Positions 8,558 through 17,670 are shown, numbered from the stretch's first letter. The stretch: 64,000 nucleotides of DNA from an uncultured Clostridia bacterium (GCA_944383915.1 CALWRJ010000005.1:1-64000); one strand, 5' to 3'. Notes: generated from the letters alone by a model not told the origin. A program made the numbers and translations.

Positions 8558-9265
8558 CTATAATGAGGTAATGTATTTTATTTCATCCTCTGTAAGCGTT
8601 CGCGTTTTGCCGACAGGTAAATCACCAAGTTGCAATTTACCATACGCAATACGCTTTAAAACTTGAACCTCGCTCCCGACACTCTCAAACATTCTGCGCA
8701 CTTGCCTATTTTTACCCTCGTGAATAGTAATTTCAAAAGTAGACTGATTATGCGCACTGTTTACAAGTATCACTCGAGCGGGGCTTGTAACAAAATCACC
8801 TATATCGACACCATTTCGTAGTTTTTCAATACTTTCATTACTTAATGTACCATTAATTGTAGCAAGATATGTTTTTTCAAACTCATATTTAGGGTGAATT
8901 AATTTTTGAGCGGTATCACCATCATTAGTAAATAGGAGTAAGCCACTAGTATTATAGTCTAACCTACCTACTGGATATACGCGTTTATCTAATTTTGGTA
9001 AACAATCCATAACTGTTCGTCTGTGCTGCGGGTCAATAACTGTCGTAACTGTGCCAACAGGCTTGTTTAACATTAAATAAACATACTCGCCTTTTAACCG
9101 TATAGGTTTGTTATCAAGCGTAACTAAATCTCTCTCCTCGTCAACCTGCGTACCTAATTTTTTTACAACTCGAGCATTGACACGCACGCGTCCGCTTAAA
9201 ATAATTTCGTCACATTTTCGTCTGCTATCGACACCAGATAATGCCATAAATTTGTTTAATCTCAT
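8558..9265 (-). CDS. rluB: 23S rRNA pseudouridine synthase RluB family
   Basis: An N-terminal S4 RNA-binding domain (residues 1-60, RLNKFMALSGVDSRRKCDEI) is followed by the RsuA/RluB-type catalytic domain. The catalytic Asp lies in GRLDYNTSGLLLFTNDGD, and LMLNKPVG and GKNRQVRRMFE are further family motifs. It isomerises uridine in 23S rRNA, or 16S for the RsuA branch; length and location next to dacF and scpAB, as in Bacillus, favour RluB. It is separated from dacF by 14 bp and probably shares its operon. Confidence 0.9.
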   Translation of the reverse strand: MRLNKFMALSGVDSRRKCDEIILSGRVRVNARVVKKLGTQVDEERDLVTLDNKPIRLKGEYVYLMLNKPVGTVTTVIDPQHRRTVMDCLPKLDKRVYPVGRLDYNTSGLLLFTNDGDTAQKLIHPKYEFEKTYLATINGTLSNESIEKLRNGVDIGDFVTSPARVILVNSAHNQSTFEITIHEGKNRQVRRMFESVGSEVQVLKRIAYGKLQLGDLPVGKTRTLTEDEIKYITSL

Positions 9266-9279
9266 ATTTTCCTCTGTAT

Positions 9280-10452
9280 TTAAATCTCAACACCCCAACG
9301 GTCGATTATATCTTTGACCTTGTCTTTTAATAATTTGGAGTCTACTCCTTCTATTGTATATATTTTTTCGCTAAAAATCAAGTGTTTACCATAATAAACT
9401 TCGACATTCCCCACAACTTCACCTGATTTTACAGGCGCTTTTAGACTTTCTGGTAAATTATATATTAAATGAATATCTTGATGTTCTTGCTCGGTTAGTG
9501 TTAGAGTTAAGCCATTTTTAGAATAAACTTGAACGCTCTCAACATCACCATTTTCGAGTGGAATATCTCTAATATATTGATAAGGAGATAAAATCTCATA
9601 ACTTGCGTATTTACTGAACACATCGTTAATCATTTGCGCGCTTTCCTCAAACATAGGTCCGCAATTTAAAACTACACAAACAACTCTTAGTCCATCGCGT
9701 TCGGCTGCACTAACTAAACAACGACCAGCCTTGCTCGTATAACCTGTTTTAACTCCTATACAGCCCTCTAGACTATTAAGTAGCCTATTTTTATTTGCTA
9801 AAAACCTATGTCCTTCCTCTTTGCTTGGAATTTTTATATTCTTTGTGGCCACAATTTGTGCAAAATCTTTATTATTTAATGCATAAGCAGTAATACGCGC
9901 TAAATCACGAGCTGTTGTATAATGATTTTCATCATCAAGTCCATGCGGATTCGTAAAATTTGTGTTTTTAGCGCCAACTTTTTGTGCCATTTCATTCATT
10001 AATACACAAAATTCGTCTATTCCACCTGCTATATAGTAAGCAAGAGCGCAAGCGGCATCATTTCCGCTACGAAGCATTAGTCCATACAACAAATCGCGAA
10101 CGGTGAGTTGTTCTCCTTCTCTTAAATAAATACTTGTGCCTTCAATTCCTATAGCGCGTTTATCTACGCTAACTAACGCGTCTAAATCTTTGCAGTTCTC
10201 AATTACTGTAATCGCGGTTGCAATTTTAGTAGTACTTGCCATAGCGCGTTTAGTATCGGCATTCTTTTCATAAAACACCCTGCCTGTATTTCCATCAAAA
10301 ACAAAAGCAGAACCAGCACTACTTGTCGTTGTAATGCTTGCTTTTGGAAAAACATCTTCTTGCATTGCTTTAACATTTAAATCACTTTGCAAAAAACTAA
10401 TTAAAGCCACACATATAGTAAACATGGCAAGAAAAAATATTTTTTTCATCAT
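9280..10452 (-). CDS. dacF: D-alanyl-D-alanine carboxypeptidase (DacF/DacB type)
   Basis: This is a low-molecular-weight penicillin-binding protein that removes the terminal D-Ala from peptidoglycan stem peptides and so limits cross-linking. A signal peptide covers residues 1-30. The three active-site motifs are STTK (Ser73 nucleophile, Lys76), SGN (129-131) and KTG (235-237). A C-terminal beta domain of about 110 residues follows, as in PBP5-like enzymes. Position between gerW and rluB matches sporulation-linked DacF/DacB clusters, suggesting a role in cortex or forespore peptidoglycan. The stop of gerW and the ATG here are adjacent, so the genes are translationally linked. The symbol separates DacF from DacB only by context. 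Confidence 0.88.
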   Translation of the reverse strand: MMKKIFFLAMFTICVALISFLQSDLNVKAMQEDVFPKASITTTSSAGSAFVFDGNTGRVFYEKNADTKRAMASTTKIATAITVIENCKDLDALVSVDKRAIGIEGTSIYLREGEQLTVRDLLYGLMLRSGNDAACALAYYIAGGIDEFCVLMNEMAQKVGAKNTNFTNPHGLDDENHYTTARDLARITAYALNNKDFAQIVATKNIKIPSKEEGHRFLANKNRLLNSLEGCIGVKTGYTSKAGRCLVSAAERDGLRVVCVVLNCGPMFEESAQMINDVFSKYASYEILSPYQYIRDIPLENGDVESVQVYSKNGLTLTLTEQEHQDIHLIYNLPESLKAPVKSGEVVGNVEVYYGKHLIFSEKIYTIEGVDSKLLKDKVKDIIDRWGVEI

Positions 10453-10869
10453 TTACTCCTTCTTTTTACTTTCTTTTTTTGCAAGACTCTTTAAATAATC
10501 ACTTAAAGCGCCACCAACTTTATCCATAACACTAGCAAACGCGTTTTTATTTTGCATTGTGATTAATTGATGTTCACCTTTATTTACAATTAAAAACCCC
10601 ATAGGCTCAGCAGTAAAACCAGTACCTGCGCCACCAGCAAAAGGAAAATGAGTCCCCGCTTTTCTTACAATCATTTTAGAAGCATATTGACCGCCCCCAG
10701 AAACAACTCCTATTGTTATTTTAATAATAGGATAGGCAACTACACCATCTTCCATTTCGAGAGCATTTCCCATAATAGTATCCATATCAACAAGTGTTTT
10801 TACGCGTTCAAGCGCATCACTAACTATTTGCGCGATTGGATTTTCGCTCTTGTCTTGAAATTCTTTCAT
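10453..10869 (-). CDS. ytfJ: GerW family spore protein YtfJ
   Basis: The 138-residue protein matches YtfJ/GerW: an N-terminal NPIAQIVSDALERVKTLVDMDTIMG, a Gly-rich core (GVVSGGGQYAS, PFAGGAGTGFTAEPMGFLIV) and a short basic tail. GerW is made in the forespore and is needed for normal germination in Bacillus; its biochemical role is not known. ATG at 10869 follows AAAGGTGG. The gene overlaps the upstream ytfI-like gene by 50 bp and abuts dacF, the same order as in many spore formers. Confidence 0.92.
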   Translation of the reverse strand: MKEFQDKSENPIAQIVSDALERVKTLVDMDTIMGNALEMEDGVVAYPIIKITIGVVSGGGQYASKMIVRKAGTHFPFAGGAGTGFTAEPMGFLIVNKGEHQLITMQNKNAFASVMDKVGGALSDYLKSLAKKESKKKE

Positions 10870-11431
10870 AAATAATTAACCACCTTTTTGTCAATTTTTT
10901 CGCTCTTAAATAGCCATATAAAATTATCCACAACGAAAAGATTACTTTGCACTCACCCGCAAGTTTTAACATATCCTGGGTATTTTCAGTCTCTAATCCT
11001 ATGTATGCAGGAAATTCCCCTTTTTTTGTAAAAAGGTAAGCAAAAATACTATACATTAAACTTTTATACACTCCACCGATTATGGCAGGTGCAAATGCAT
11101 TGTTGTTACTTCCAACCATAAAATACACAGAAATTTTGTTTAAGCCTATATACCGAAAAACACTTTTTATAAAGTACTCCATAAAAATAACATCTTTGTC
11201 GATAATGTTTATCGGGATATCTTTATCCTCGCCTTTTCGTTTGATAATTGTAATGGCGGTCTTGTTTAATTTAAACTGAAAACATAATACCGTGAAACCA
11301 TAAAAAGTACACAGTACCGCACCTAGATTCTCTCGCAGATTGATGTAACTGCTCAATCCTATTTTTAAAGGGAAAGTTAGGAGCAGTGCCACTACGAAAA
11401 CGCTAATTAACAAGACATAATACCATTGCAT
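10820..11431 (-). CDS. YtfI-like DUF2953 membrane protein
   Basis: The protein starts with a hydrophobic segment (YYVLLISVFVVALLLTF), continues with a soluble domain, and has further hydrophobic stretches near residues 130-150 and 180-195. It sits directly upstream of gerW, where DUF2953 protein YtfI is found in spore formers, and its overall shape agrees. Sequence similarity is low, so the assignment rests mainly on synteny. I use the ATG at 11431, because an upstream ATG at 11479 lies inside a terminator hairpin. The SD is weak. It overlaps gerW by 50 bp. Confidence 0.6.
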   Translation of the reverse strand: MQWYYVLLISVFVVALLLTFPLKIGLSSYINLRENLGAVLCTFYGFTVLCFQFKLNKTAITIIKRKGEDKDIPINIIDKDVIFMEYFIKSVFRYIGLNKISVYFMVGSNNNAFAPAIIGGVYKSLMYSIFAYLFTKKGEFPAYIGLETENTQDMLKLAGECKVIFSLWIILYGYLRAKKLTKRWLIIYERISRQERKSNRANS

Positions 11432-11459
11432 ACGGCTATTATTTGAATAAAAACAAAAA

Positions 11460-11481
11460 AAATGCACTAAATTGTGCACTT
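11460..11481 (-). terminator. Terminator between scpB and the ytfI-like gene
   Basis: Minus strand: AAGTGCAC, loop AATTTA, GTGCATTTT form an 8-bp stem with one G-U, then an unbroken T-run. It ends the scpA-scpB transcript and implies a separate promoter for the gerW group. Confidence 0.75.
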
Positions 11482-11503
11482 TTTTCCAATTTTTTACTAA
11501 ATT

Positions 11504-12139
11504 TTATTGATTTGCTTGTTGCTTTAATAGTTCTGCCTCTGCGTCACCCTGTTCATCAAGTGGAACAACATCGTAATCATAGTACATTGAATCGCTATCT
11601 GTTCCTTGAGTCAATACTTTTATTTGCTCTAATAATTCCTCATACTTTGGTAATTGGTCAAGGCTTTCCAACTCAAATCTTTTTAGAAACTCGTCAGTTG
11701 TACCAAATAACAATGGTTTACCTACAACATCTTTCCTACCTACCACTTCAATTAGGTTATGAGTAAGTAAAAGTTGAATAGCATAATCACTACTTACCCC
11801 TCTTATATTTTCAATTTCAAGGCGAGTAATAGGTTGTTGGTAAGCAATGATAGCTACGGTTTCGAGCGCTGTTTTTGTTAGAGCGCGCTCGCGAATGGGA
11901 TTTAATACTAAACTTATTGGGTCGGCGATATTTGGATTAGAACAAAGTTGAATTTTATCTTTGTAGTGAATAATTTGAATACCGCTATCATCATTATACT
12001 TATTTTCTTTTAGATATTCGTAGGCAGACATTACATCATTTTCGGGAACATCTAACTTTTCAGCAATTTCAGCAACGCTTACTCCCGCCCCCGCGACAAA
12101 CAAAATCCCCTCAATTATACTCGGTAAATTCTTCTGCAT
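11504..12139 (-). CDS. scpB: Segregation and condensation protein B
   Basis: ScpB forms the Smc-ScpAB condensin that organises and separates chromosomes. The two winged-helix domains are recognisable: IIEGILFVAGAGVSVAEIAEKL at the N-terminus and TKTALETVAIIAYQQPITRLEIENIRGVSS in the middle. The C-terminal tail (about residues 185-211) is acidic and Gln-rich. Its ATG lies 29 bp inside scpA, indicating translational coupling. Length is normal. Confidence 0.93.
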   Translation of the reverse strand: MQKNLPSIIEGILFVAGAGVSVAEIAEKLDVPENDVMSAYEYLKENKYNDDSGIQIIHYKDKIQLCSNPNIADPISLVLNPIRERALTKTALETVAIIAYQQPITRLEIENIRGVSSDYAIQLLLTHNLIEVVGRKDVVGKPLLFGTTDEFLKRFELESLDQLPKYEELLEQIKVLTQGTDSDSMYYDYDVVPLDEQGDAEAELLKQQANQ

Positions 12140-13064
12140 TTACTTGTGCTCCTTCTCTTTTCTCTATGCTTATATCGCCAAAAATTTCATTTTGCACGAC
12201 CGTTGCATACTGTATTTTTAATAACTCTAGTAACGCTAAAAATGTATTTATTATTTCACTTCGCGTAAAGTCGTGTCCAAACAACTCGTTAAAATGCATA
12301 TGCTTTTTTTCACTAAGTTTAGTTTGTATATTTTGAAAGCAATCACGCACTGTAAACCTATCTTTTTGAATCTTTTTCTCAGGCACAGGCATTGCTTTTT
12401 GCTCAATTCGCATCAACAATTTACTAAAAGCATCGACAAGATTTTGCATATTCATATTTTTTAAAACAATTCGATAGTCGTTCGCTGATTTGTCTGGTTC
12501 TTTATAAAATCGGTTAACATTTTCTATCGCTCCAAGACTTTCACTAGTTTCTTTGAAAATGCGATACAACTCCATTCGGCGTTTGTAAATTTCCTCCATA
12601 TCAAGTTCTGTCGTATCGTCATCAGTTTCTGGTTTTGGTAACAAACTTTCCGATTTGATTTCTAGTAATTTAGCGGCTTCGCGAATAAACCAACTCATTG
12701 ATTCCATATCTAAGTCGTGTAGCGAACGGATATATTCAAGATACTGTCCTGTAATATCAGCAATCTTAACATCTTTAATGTCTAGTTTTGTAGACTTAAC
12801 TAACCTCCACAAGACATCAAGCGGTCCTTCGTGATTTTCAAAGTAAAAAACCATTTCGCTTACTTCGTTTACATCGTCTTGAGTTATGCCTTCTAAATTT
12901 TCATCCCCAACCACATTTTCAAAATCGCCTAAATCTAGATTCGTACCTTTATTAGTTGAAATACTTTCAACACTCCCCGTGCTACTTTTACTCACTTCAT
13001 TAGATATAATGTTATCAGTAGTGCTAGCGCTTTCTAACACATCATTCAATTCGTTTTTATCCAT
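12111..13064 (-). CDS. scpA: Segregation and condensation protein A
   Basis: ScpA is the kleisin subunit that bridges Smc heads and binds ScpB. The kleisin N-terminal motif FENHEGPLDVLWRLVKSTKLDI begins near residue 75, and the C-terminal winged helix (FNELFGHDFTRSEIINTFLALLELLK) binds the Smc head. Residues 1-70 are a Ser/Asp/Glu-rich extension not found in most ScpA proteins, which begin near the kleisin motif. No alternative start with a better SD lies just before the motif. It is followed with overlap by scpB. Confidence 0.92.
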   Translation of the reverse strand: MDKNELNDVLESASTTDNIISNEVSKSSTGSVESISTNKGTNLDLGDFENVVGDENLEGITQDDVNEVSEMVFYFENHEGPLDVLWRLVKSTKLDIKDVKIADITGQYLEYIRSLHDLDMESMSWFIREAAKLLEIKSESLLPKPETDDDTTELDMEEIYKRRMELYRIFKETSESLGAIENVNRFYKEPDKSANDYRIVLKNMNMQNLVDAFSKLLMRIEQKAMPVPEKKIQKDRFTVRDCFQNIQTKLSEKKHMHFNELFGHDFTRSEIINTFLALLELLKIQYATVVQNEIFGDISIEKREGAQVNAEEFTEYN

Positions 13065-13109
13065 TGTTTTCCCCCAAACTTTTTCTATATAATTCTACCC
13101 TAACAATTA

Positions 13110-13793
13110 TCAAAGCATAAGTGCAAATAAATCAACAATTCCCCATATCACTAAATCACCAAACGCGCTCATTACCCAGCCAAGCACACCAGTTAAAAGT
13201 AAAATAATAAGAATTAAAAAACTCCACTTGTACATAAATTGTATAAATTTATTATCATAACGGCAGAATGCCCTAATTAAATTAAATCCGTCTAATGGAT
13301 ATAGTGGCAATAAATTAAACACAGCAAAACATAAATTTGTGTATGCTAAAAATTGAAATACTGCTTGCAAAAATTCATAGAATAAAACTGCTGAATCTAA
13401 CAATAATGCTGTCAGGGCAAAACAAACAGAAAAAATTATGCACAAAACAAAATTTGTAAGTATTCCCGAAATTGATACTAGGACTTCACCCTTTCGAATG
13501 TTGCGGAAATTGTTTGCATTAATAGGTACAGGTTTCGCCCAACCAAAACCTAATATAATTAAAAAGACAAAACCAAGAGCATCAAAGTGTTTTATTGGAT
13601 TTAATGTCATTCTGCCAGCCATTTTGGGTGTCATATCCCCCATTTTTACCGCAGTATAAGCGTGTGCAAATTCGTGACAAACAATGGCAACCACTATCGC
13701 AATTATCCACGCACCAAGCAACATAAAAATTTCAACAGCACTATCACTTGAAATTAATATCGATATAATACCGAAGATTGCCACCCCCTTCAT
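13110..13793 (-). CDS. Site-2 protease family (M50) membrane peptidase
   Basis: HEFAH in VCHEFAHAYTAVKMGD is the zinc site of M50 intramembrane metalloproteases, and NLLPLYPLDGFNLIRAF carries the second metal ligand Asp. Hydrophobic segments span the rest, so it cuts substrates within the membrane; none can be named. It resembles the short YwhC/Rv-like branch without a PDZ domain. Start choice is uncertain: AAGGGGGT lies just after the ATG at 13793, so a start a few codons downstream is possible. It is 45 bp upstream of scpA, a neighbourhood common in Firmicutes. Confidence 0.85.
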   Translation of the reverse strand: MKGVAIFGIISILISSDSAVEIFMLLGAWIIAIVVAIVCHEFAHAYTAVKMGDMTPKMAGRMTLNPIKHFDALGFVFLIILGFGWAKPVPINANNFRNIRKGEVLVSISGILTNFVLCIIFSVCFALTALLLDSAVLFYEFLQAVFQFLAYTNLCFAVFNLLPLYPLDGFNLIRAFCRYDNKFIQFMYKWSFLILIILLLTGVLGWVMSAFGDLVIWGIVDLFALML

Positions 13794-14116
13794 TAAAATT
13801 TAAGTATTTTAAAAACGAATAATTTTTTAACTTAATATTTATATTATATAAGATTTCGCTTATTTTAGCAAATGTTTTGATAAATAAAAAGTAGTTAAAG
13901 TTGTCTAAATATGGTAATTTTAATATTTTTAATAAGGCAAAAGAAAATTTATAAAATAATACTCGCATGTTCACCATTAATTTGTTTTATATCATCTCTA
14001 TATAGAGATATTTTAAGCAACATTCCTTTTTTAAATAATATTTCCACATTTAAAATGTAATTTAGCAATTTTAAAAAATAACTATATCTTATGCATTATT
14101 ATAAATTTAAAAATTT

Positions 14117-14193
14117 AAGTACTACGCAAATTAACGAGTAATTAAGCCATAAACTATTCGTAAAACTTAATGCATAGTACCGTGCATAGTATT
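14117..14193 (+). repeat. Dispersed palindromic repeat, copy 3 (half-site plus full site)
   Basis: A half-site AAGTACTACGCAAA lies at 14117-14130 and a full copy (AAACTATTCGTAAAACTTAA, then TGCATAGTACCGTGCATAGT) at 14151-14193. The rest of the gap from 13794 to 14397 is AT-rich and holds no convincing gene. Confidence 0.75.
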
Positions 14194-14226
14194 TATTTAA
14201 AGATATTAGCAAGCATTTAAAAACAA

Positions 14227-14255
14227 AAAGACGCGGATAAAGAACTCGCGACTTT
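14227..14255 (-). terminator. Terminator after the SSB-like gene
   Basis: AAAG-ACGCG and CGCG-ACTTT pair (9 bp, one mismatch) around an 11-base loop, with T-runs on both sides. On the minus strand CTTTTTGTTTTT follows. Confidence 0.65.
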
Positions 14256-14397
14256 TTTATTGTATTGTTTGATTTTTTAACCTACACCTTTTTATCTTTG
14301 GAAATTTAAAACAAATCAAATCAATAAAAAATTTTTTGAAAAAACTTAAATTTAAATTTTTAAATTACTAACAAACTAGTTAATCTTTTATTTTTAT

Positions 14398-15069
14398 TTA
14401 AGCGCTCATAGCCGTATCATCTTTTATATCGTCTAGTTTAAGGATATAGTCTAAATTATCTTGGTCTGATACTTTGCTTACTGAAACTTCATAAGCGGTG
14501 CGTTCCTCAATTGTATCATCATCAAGTCTTTTTTGATATACCCTGCTTTGTATGCGCCCTGTTAAATAAAGTTTATCTCCAATAGCCAAGCCACTTACAA
14601 ATCTTGCGTTCCGCCCCCATGCGATACATGGTAAATAATCTGATTTATTGTACGCGCGATTTACAGCAAGTAAACAATCGCAAATTTCGCGTTTAAAAGG
14701 AGTTGTGCGATATATAGGCTCTTTACAAATGTACCCTGTCAACTCGATTATATTGCTATTTTGATGTGGTTTAGGTTCGACTATCTCACGCACAAAAACG
14801 GTTAACATTAATTTACTTTTTCCATCTACAAATTTATTGTAACTGCGAAATTGCCCATTAACCGCAAGCACATTCCCTATTTTTAAACTATTATCGCGGA
14901 AAAGTCTTTCAGAAACCGTAATAGGAATTACATCAAATTGTTCTGATAACCTATCAACTTTTAAATTTAAGTCATAAAATCCTTCTCCATAAACTTCATG
15001 ACTAAATTGTGGTTCACTTGCCACAGTACCACAAAGGTAAACTCTGTTGTTGTTAAATTCTAAATTCAT
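14398..15069 (-). CDS. Single-stranded DNA-binding protein paralogue with two OB folds
   Basis: The protein holds two tandem OB-fold units of SSB type. The first (residues about 8-90) begins NNRVYLCGTVASEPQFSHE, the second (about 103-205) begins NIIELTGYICKEPIYRTT and contains YLPCIAWGRNARFVSGLAIGDKLYLTGRIQSR, very like the core of bacterial SSB. It lacks the acidic DDDIPF tail that recruits repair proteins, although the last residues are acidic. It is not the replication SSB, which sits between rpsF and rpsR and has a single OB fold. The next gene upstream, the deacetylase, ends 18 bp before it. The biological role is unknown. Confidence 0.75.
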   Translation of the reverse strand: MNLEFNNNRVYLCGTVASEPQFSHEVYGEGFYDLNLKVDRLSEQFDVIPITVSERLFRDNSLKIGNVLAVNGQFRSYNKFVDGKSKLMLTVFVREIVEPKPHQNSNIIELTGYICKEPIYRTTPFKREICDCLLAVNRAYNKSDYLPCIAWGRNARFVSGLAIGDKLYLTGRIQSRVYQKRLDDDTIEERTAYEVSVSKVSDQDNLDYILKLDDIKDDTAMSA

Positions 15070-15087
15070 TTTGTCATCTCCTGTTTT

Positions 15088-15861
15088 TTAATTATTTAAA
15101 TGTTGCACACCCGCACGATCAATAGTGTAGTTTTCACTGTACACAATTTCTCCTATACTACAAATTGTATACCCTTGATTTTTAAGTCTATCTAATACAA
15201 TAGGCAAAGCATCTAAAATATGGTCCGAATTATTATGGCAAAGAATTATAGAACCAGGGCTAGCGCGCGTCATTATTCTTTCCGAAATTTCCGCTCCGCT
15301 AATTCCTTTCCAATCAAGAGAATCAACATTCCATTGAATAGTTTGGAGCCCTAAAGATTCTGCAGTTTCTATAACTGTATTATTATATGCACCATACGGC
15401 GCGCGGAAAAGTTTGATATTTAATTCATCACCAACGGCTGACTTTATTGTGTCCATAGAAGTTTGCAGTTCGAGTTTTATTTGCTCTGCGCTAAGTTTAG
15501 TTAAATCAGGGTGTGTATTGCTGTGAGTACCTATCTCGTAACCATTCTCGTGTATTTTTTTAACCAACTCTGGATATTTTTCTGCCCAAAAGCCGACCAA
15601 AAAGAAAGTGGCGTTCGCATCGTATTCATTTAAGATTTCCATAATTTGTTCCGTCTTGTCTGCACCCCAAGCGGCATCAAAACTTATGGCAATCTTTTTT
15701 TCGGTAATGTCAACATTATACACTGGTACTTTGCGCAAATTATCCCCAAAAAATACAGCAGACATAGAATTTTCACCTAAGGGAATCGCGAGGACCGCAC
15801 AAAGTACAATAAACATAAACGCCGACCAAACAACTGTTCTTTTTATTACAAGAAATTTCAT
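15088..15861 (-). CDS. pdaB: PdaB-like polysaccharide deacetylase
   Basis: A single N-terminal hydrophobic segment (residues 9-28) directs a NodB-type domain outside. The NodB motifs are present: SFDAAWGADKT (first Asp pair region), THSNTHPDLTKL (metal-binding HSxxH), FRAPYGAYNN (RxPY) and HNNSDHILDALP near the end. Carbohydrate esterase family 4 enzymes remove acetyl groups from peptidoglycan or chitin-like sugars. Note that the first motif reads FDAAWG rather than FDDGP, the form seen in the sporulation protein PdaB, needed for cortex maintenance. ATG at 15861 follows TGAGGA. The symbol rests on this motif and length. Confidence 0.82.
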   Translation of the reverse strand: MKFLVIKRTVVWSAFMFIVLCAVLAIPLGENSMSAVFFGDNLRKVPVYNVDITEKKIAISFDAAWGADKTEQIMEILNEYDANATFFLVGFWAEKYPELVKKIHENGYEIGTHSNTHPDLTKLSAEQIKLELQTSMDTIKSAVGDELNIKLFRAPYGAYNNTVIETAESLGLQTIQWNVDSLDWKGISGAEISERIMTRASPGSIILCHNNSDHILDALPIVLDRLKNQGYTICSIGEIVYSENYTIDRAGVQHLNN

Positions 15862-16200
15862 TGCTTCCTCACATAATTAATTTTAGCAAATTTTTAGCAC
15901 ACCCGTATACGCGAAAATTGTCTAAAAAAAGTAGATAAAGCACAACTTTTAGTCGAGTGTGTCGAAAAAAGTGTTTGCTATCATAAAATTATATTCGTTA
16001 GTATCACATTCTATTACAAAATAATTTAATTATTAAAATTTATCATAAATTCTTACCTTATTGAATAATTAATTATAATTATATTATATAAAATAAAGTA
16101 TTTTTTTATAGATGATATTTTTAATAAAATTAGAACATATGTTTGTTTTTTGTAAGTTAATATGGTATAATTGTAAAAATATGGAAAAAAAGGAAGCGCG
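15862..16200. other. Divergent intergenic region
   Basis: This region separates the minus-strand deacetylase and the plus-strand HTH gene. An extended -10 (TGGTATAAT, -10 hexamer 16166-16171) sits 30 bases before the HTH ATG; its -35 is poor. No hairpin or conserved RNA motif was noticed. Confidence 0.5.
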
Positions 16201-16533
16201 ATGCAACTATATATAATGATGGGAATTTTGTTACTGTTAATGCAGTGTAAACGGACGACAGCAAGAGAACTTGCACGCAAATTTGAAGTAAGCGAACGCT
16301 CAATATATAGATACATAAATAGTATGAGCGCGCTTGGTATCCCAATTTCAACACAGTCTGGACCAAAAGGCGGAATTTACTTATCCGCAACTATTGATTT
16401 AAACAAAATTTATTTTACGCGTGAGGAATTAAATTATTTAAATCAATTAATATGTGACGAAAAAACAAATCCAAAAATTACTTCATTACAACAAAAAATA
16501 AATTACCTAAATAAAAACAGCAAGAAAAAATAA
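16201..16533 (+). CDS. HTH-type regulator lacking an effector domain
   Basis: Residues 8-60 form a winged helix of the HTH_11/DeoR type (TTARELARKFEVSERSIYRYINSMSALGIPI), as in YafY/WYL regulators. The wing ends in GPKGGIYLS. Normal relatives continue for 200 or more residues with a WYL ligand domain; here the protein stops after a short helical and lysine-rich tail (110 residues). ATG at 16201 is preceded by AAGGAAG. It is either a stand-alone DNA-binding regulator or a truncated one. The next gene, ddl, is convergent and ends 43 bp away, so it gives no hint about the target. Confidence 0.75.
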   Translation: MQLYIMMGILLLLMQCKRTTARELARKFEVSERSIYRYINSMSALGIPISTQSGPKGGIYLSATIDLNKIYFTREELNYLNQLICDEKTNPKITSLQQKINYLNKNSKKK

Positions 16534-16575
16534 TTCTTGCCATTTTGAATATTTATAAATTACTATTTATAATTA

Positions 16576-17670
16576 TTATTTTTCTATCACTTTATCAATA
16601 AAAGCCAAATCATTTAAAACTGTTGAATTATATTCATAGGTTATACTTCGTTTTTTCTCAAAGTTTAAAATGGCTTGTTCAATATTTAATGAAATCAATT
16701 TTCCAAAAGATATGCCCGCTTCTCGCCATAAGTAAAAAGCAAAACTTCCTGGAATAGTATTAATTTCATTTAAATAAATAGTGCCATCATGTAATAGAAA
16801 ATCTATTCGCACGACACCTGATAAATCAAAATTTTCGTATACCTTTTTAGCAATGTCCTCTATTTCTTTTTGTTGCATAGTATCTAATTTAGCAGGTATT
16901 ATGCGTTCAATTTTGCTATTTTTCTCATATTTTTGTTCAAAACTAAAATAATTTGTTTTTACTTCTTCAATGCTAGAAAATTTAATTTCATCGTTTAATT
17001 TAAATAGCGAAATATTTAATTCTCGAAAATTTTCAAGGCATTGCTCAACTAAAATTTTAGTATCAAAGTTTAATGCGTACATAACAGCGTCTTTTAATTC
17101 GTCACGAGTTTTTACTCGCGTTATACCTATACTACTTCCCGCCCTTGCAGGCTTTACTATATAAGGTCCACTAAATCTAGCACGCGTAATTTTTGCTAAA
17201 ATATCGTTGTAATTTTCGCCATACACAAATTTAGGTGAATTTATATTTATGCATTTTAGCATTTGTTTTGTAGCAACCTTATCCATACATAAACTACTTC
17301 CCAAAATTCCAGCCGATGTAAAAGGAATACCCGCAAGCGTCAATACACCTTGCACCGCTCCCCCTTCATACACTCCACCGTGAAGCGCAAGTACAGCGCA
17401 ATCAATATGTTGCTTTACTTTATGCAGTCCAACTCGATATTCTAAAAATGGCTCGTCTAATGTTATTCTACACAAATGCCCGCTAGGTTCGGGCTTATAG
17501 TTTTTTGCAAGTTTTAATTTTTCACCTGTCAGCCAAACTCCATTTTTAGATATATAAATAGGAATAACATTATATTTTGCGCTTAAATTTTTTATAACTC
17601 CCATTCCTGTAATAATTGAAATATCGTGCTCAACGCTTTTTCCACCGAAAATTACGGCGATATTCTGCAT
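16576..17670 (-). CDS. ddl: D-alanine--D-alanine ligase
   Basis: This ATP-grasp ligase makes the D-Ala-D-Ala dipeptide for peptidoglycan. Motifs seen: GGKSVEHDISIITGMGV at the N-terminus, ALHGGVYEGGAVQGVLTLAG (residues 95-114), YIVKPARAGSSIGITRV (ATP binding), and EINTIPGSFAFYLW near the C-terminus (Mg and phosphate contacts). Length of 364 is normal. The gene comes after murF, which uses its product, but a hairpin at 17773-17823 separates them. The sequence alone does not show whether D-Ala or D-lactate is the second substrate; the standard dipeptide is assumed. Confidence 0.93.
   Translation of the reverse strand: MQNIAVIFGGKSVEHDISIITGMGVIKNLSAKYNVIPIYISKNGVWLTGEKLKLAKNYKPEPSGHLCRITLDEPFLEYRVGLHKVKQHIDCAVLALHGGVYEGGAVQGVLTLAGIPFTSAGILGSSLCMDKVATKQMLKCININSPKFVYGENYNDILAKITRARFSGPYIVKPARAGSSIGITRVKTRDELKDAVMYALNFDTKILVEQCLENFRELNISLFKLNDEIKFSSIEEVKTNYFSFEQKYEKNSKIERIIPAKLDTMQQKEIEDIAKKVYENFDLSGVVRIDFLLHDGTIYLNEINTIPGSFAFYLWREAGISFGKLISLNIEQAILNFEKKRSITYEYNSTVLNDLAFIDKVIEK

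Noticed and set aside
13744..13977. Minus-strand frame upstream of the M50 protease
   Set aside because: It overlaps the protease in another frame, has no SD and shows only AT-rich codon composition.
16053..16390. Two minus-strand frames over the start of the HTH gene
   Set aside because: They are shadows of the HTH gene and its AT-rich leader; no SD and no domain.
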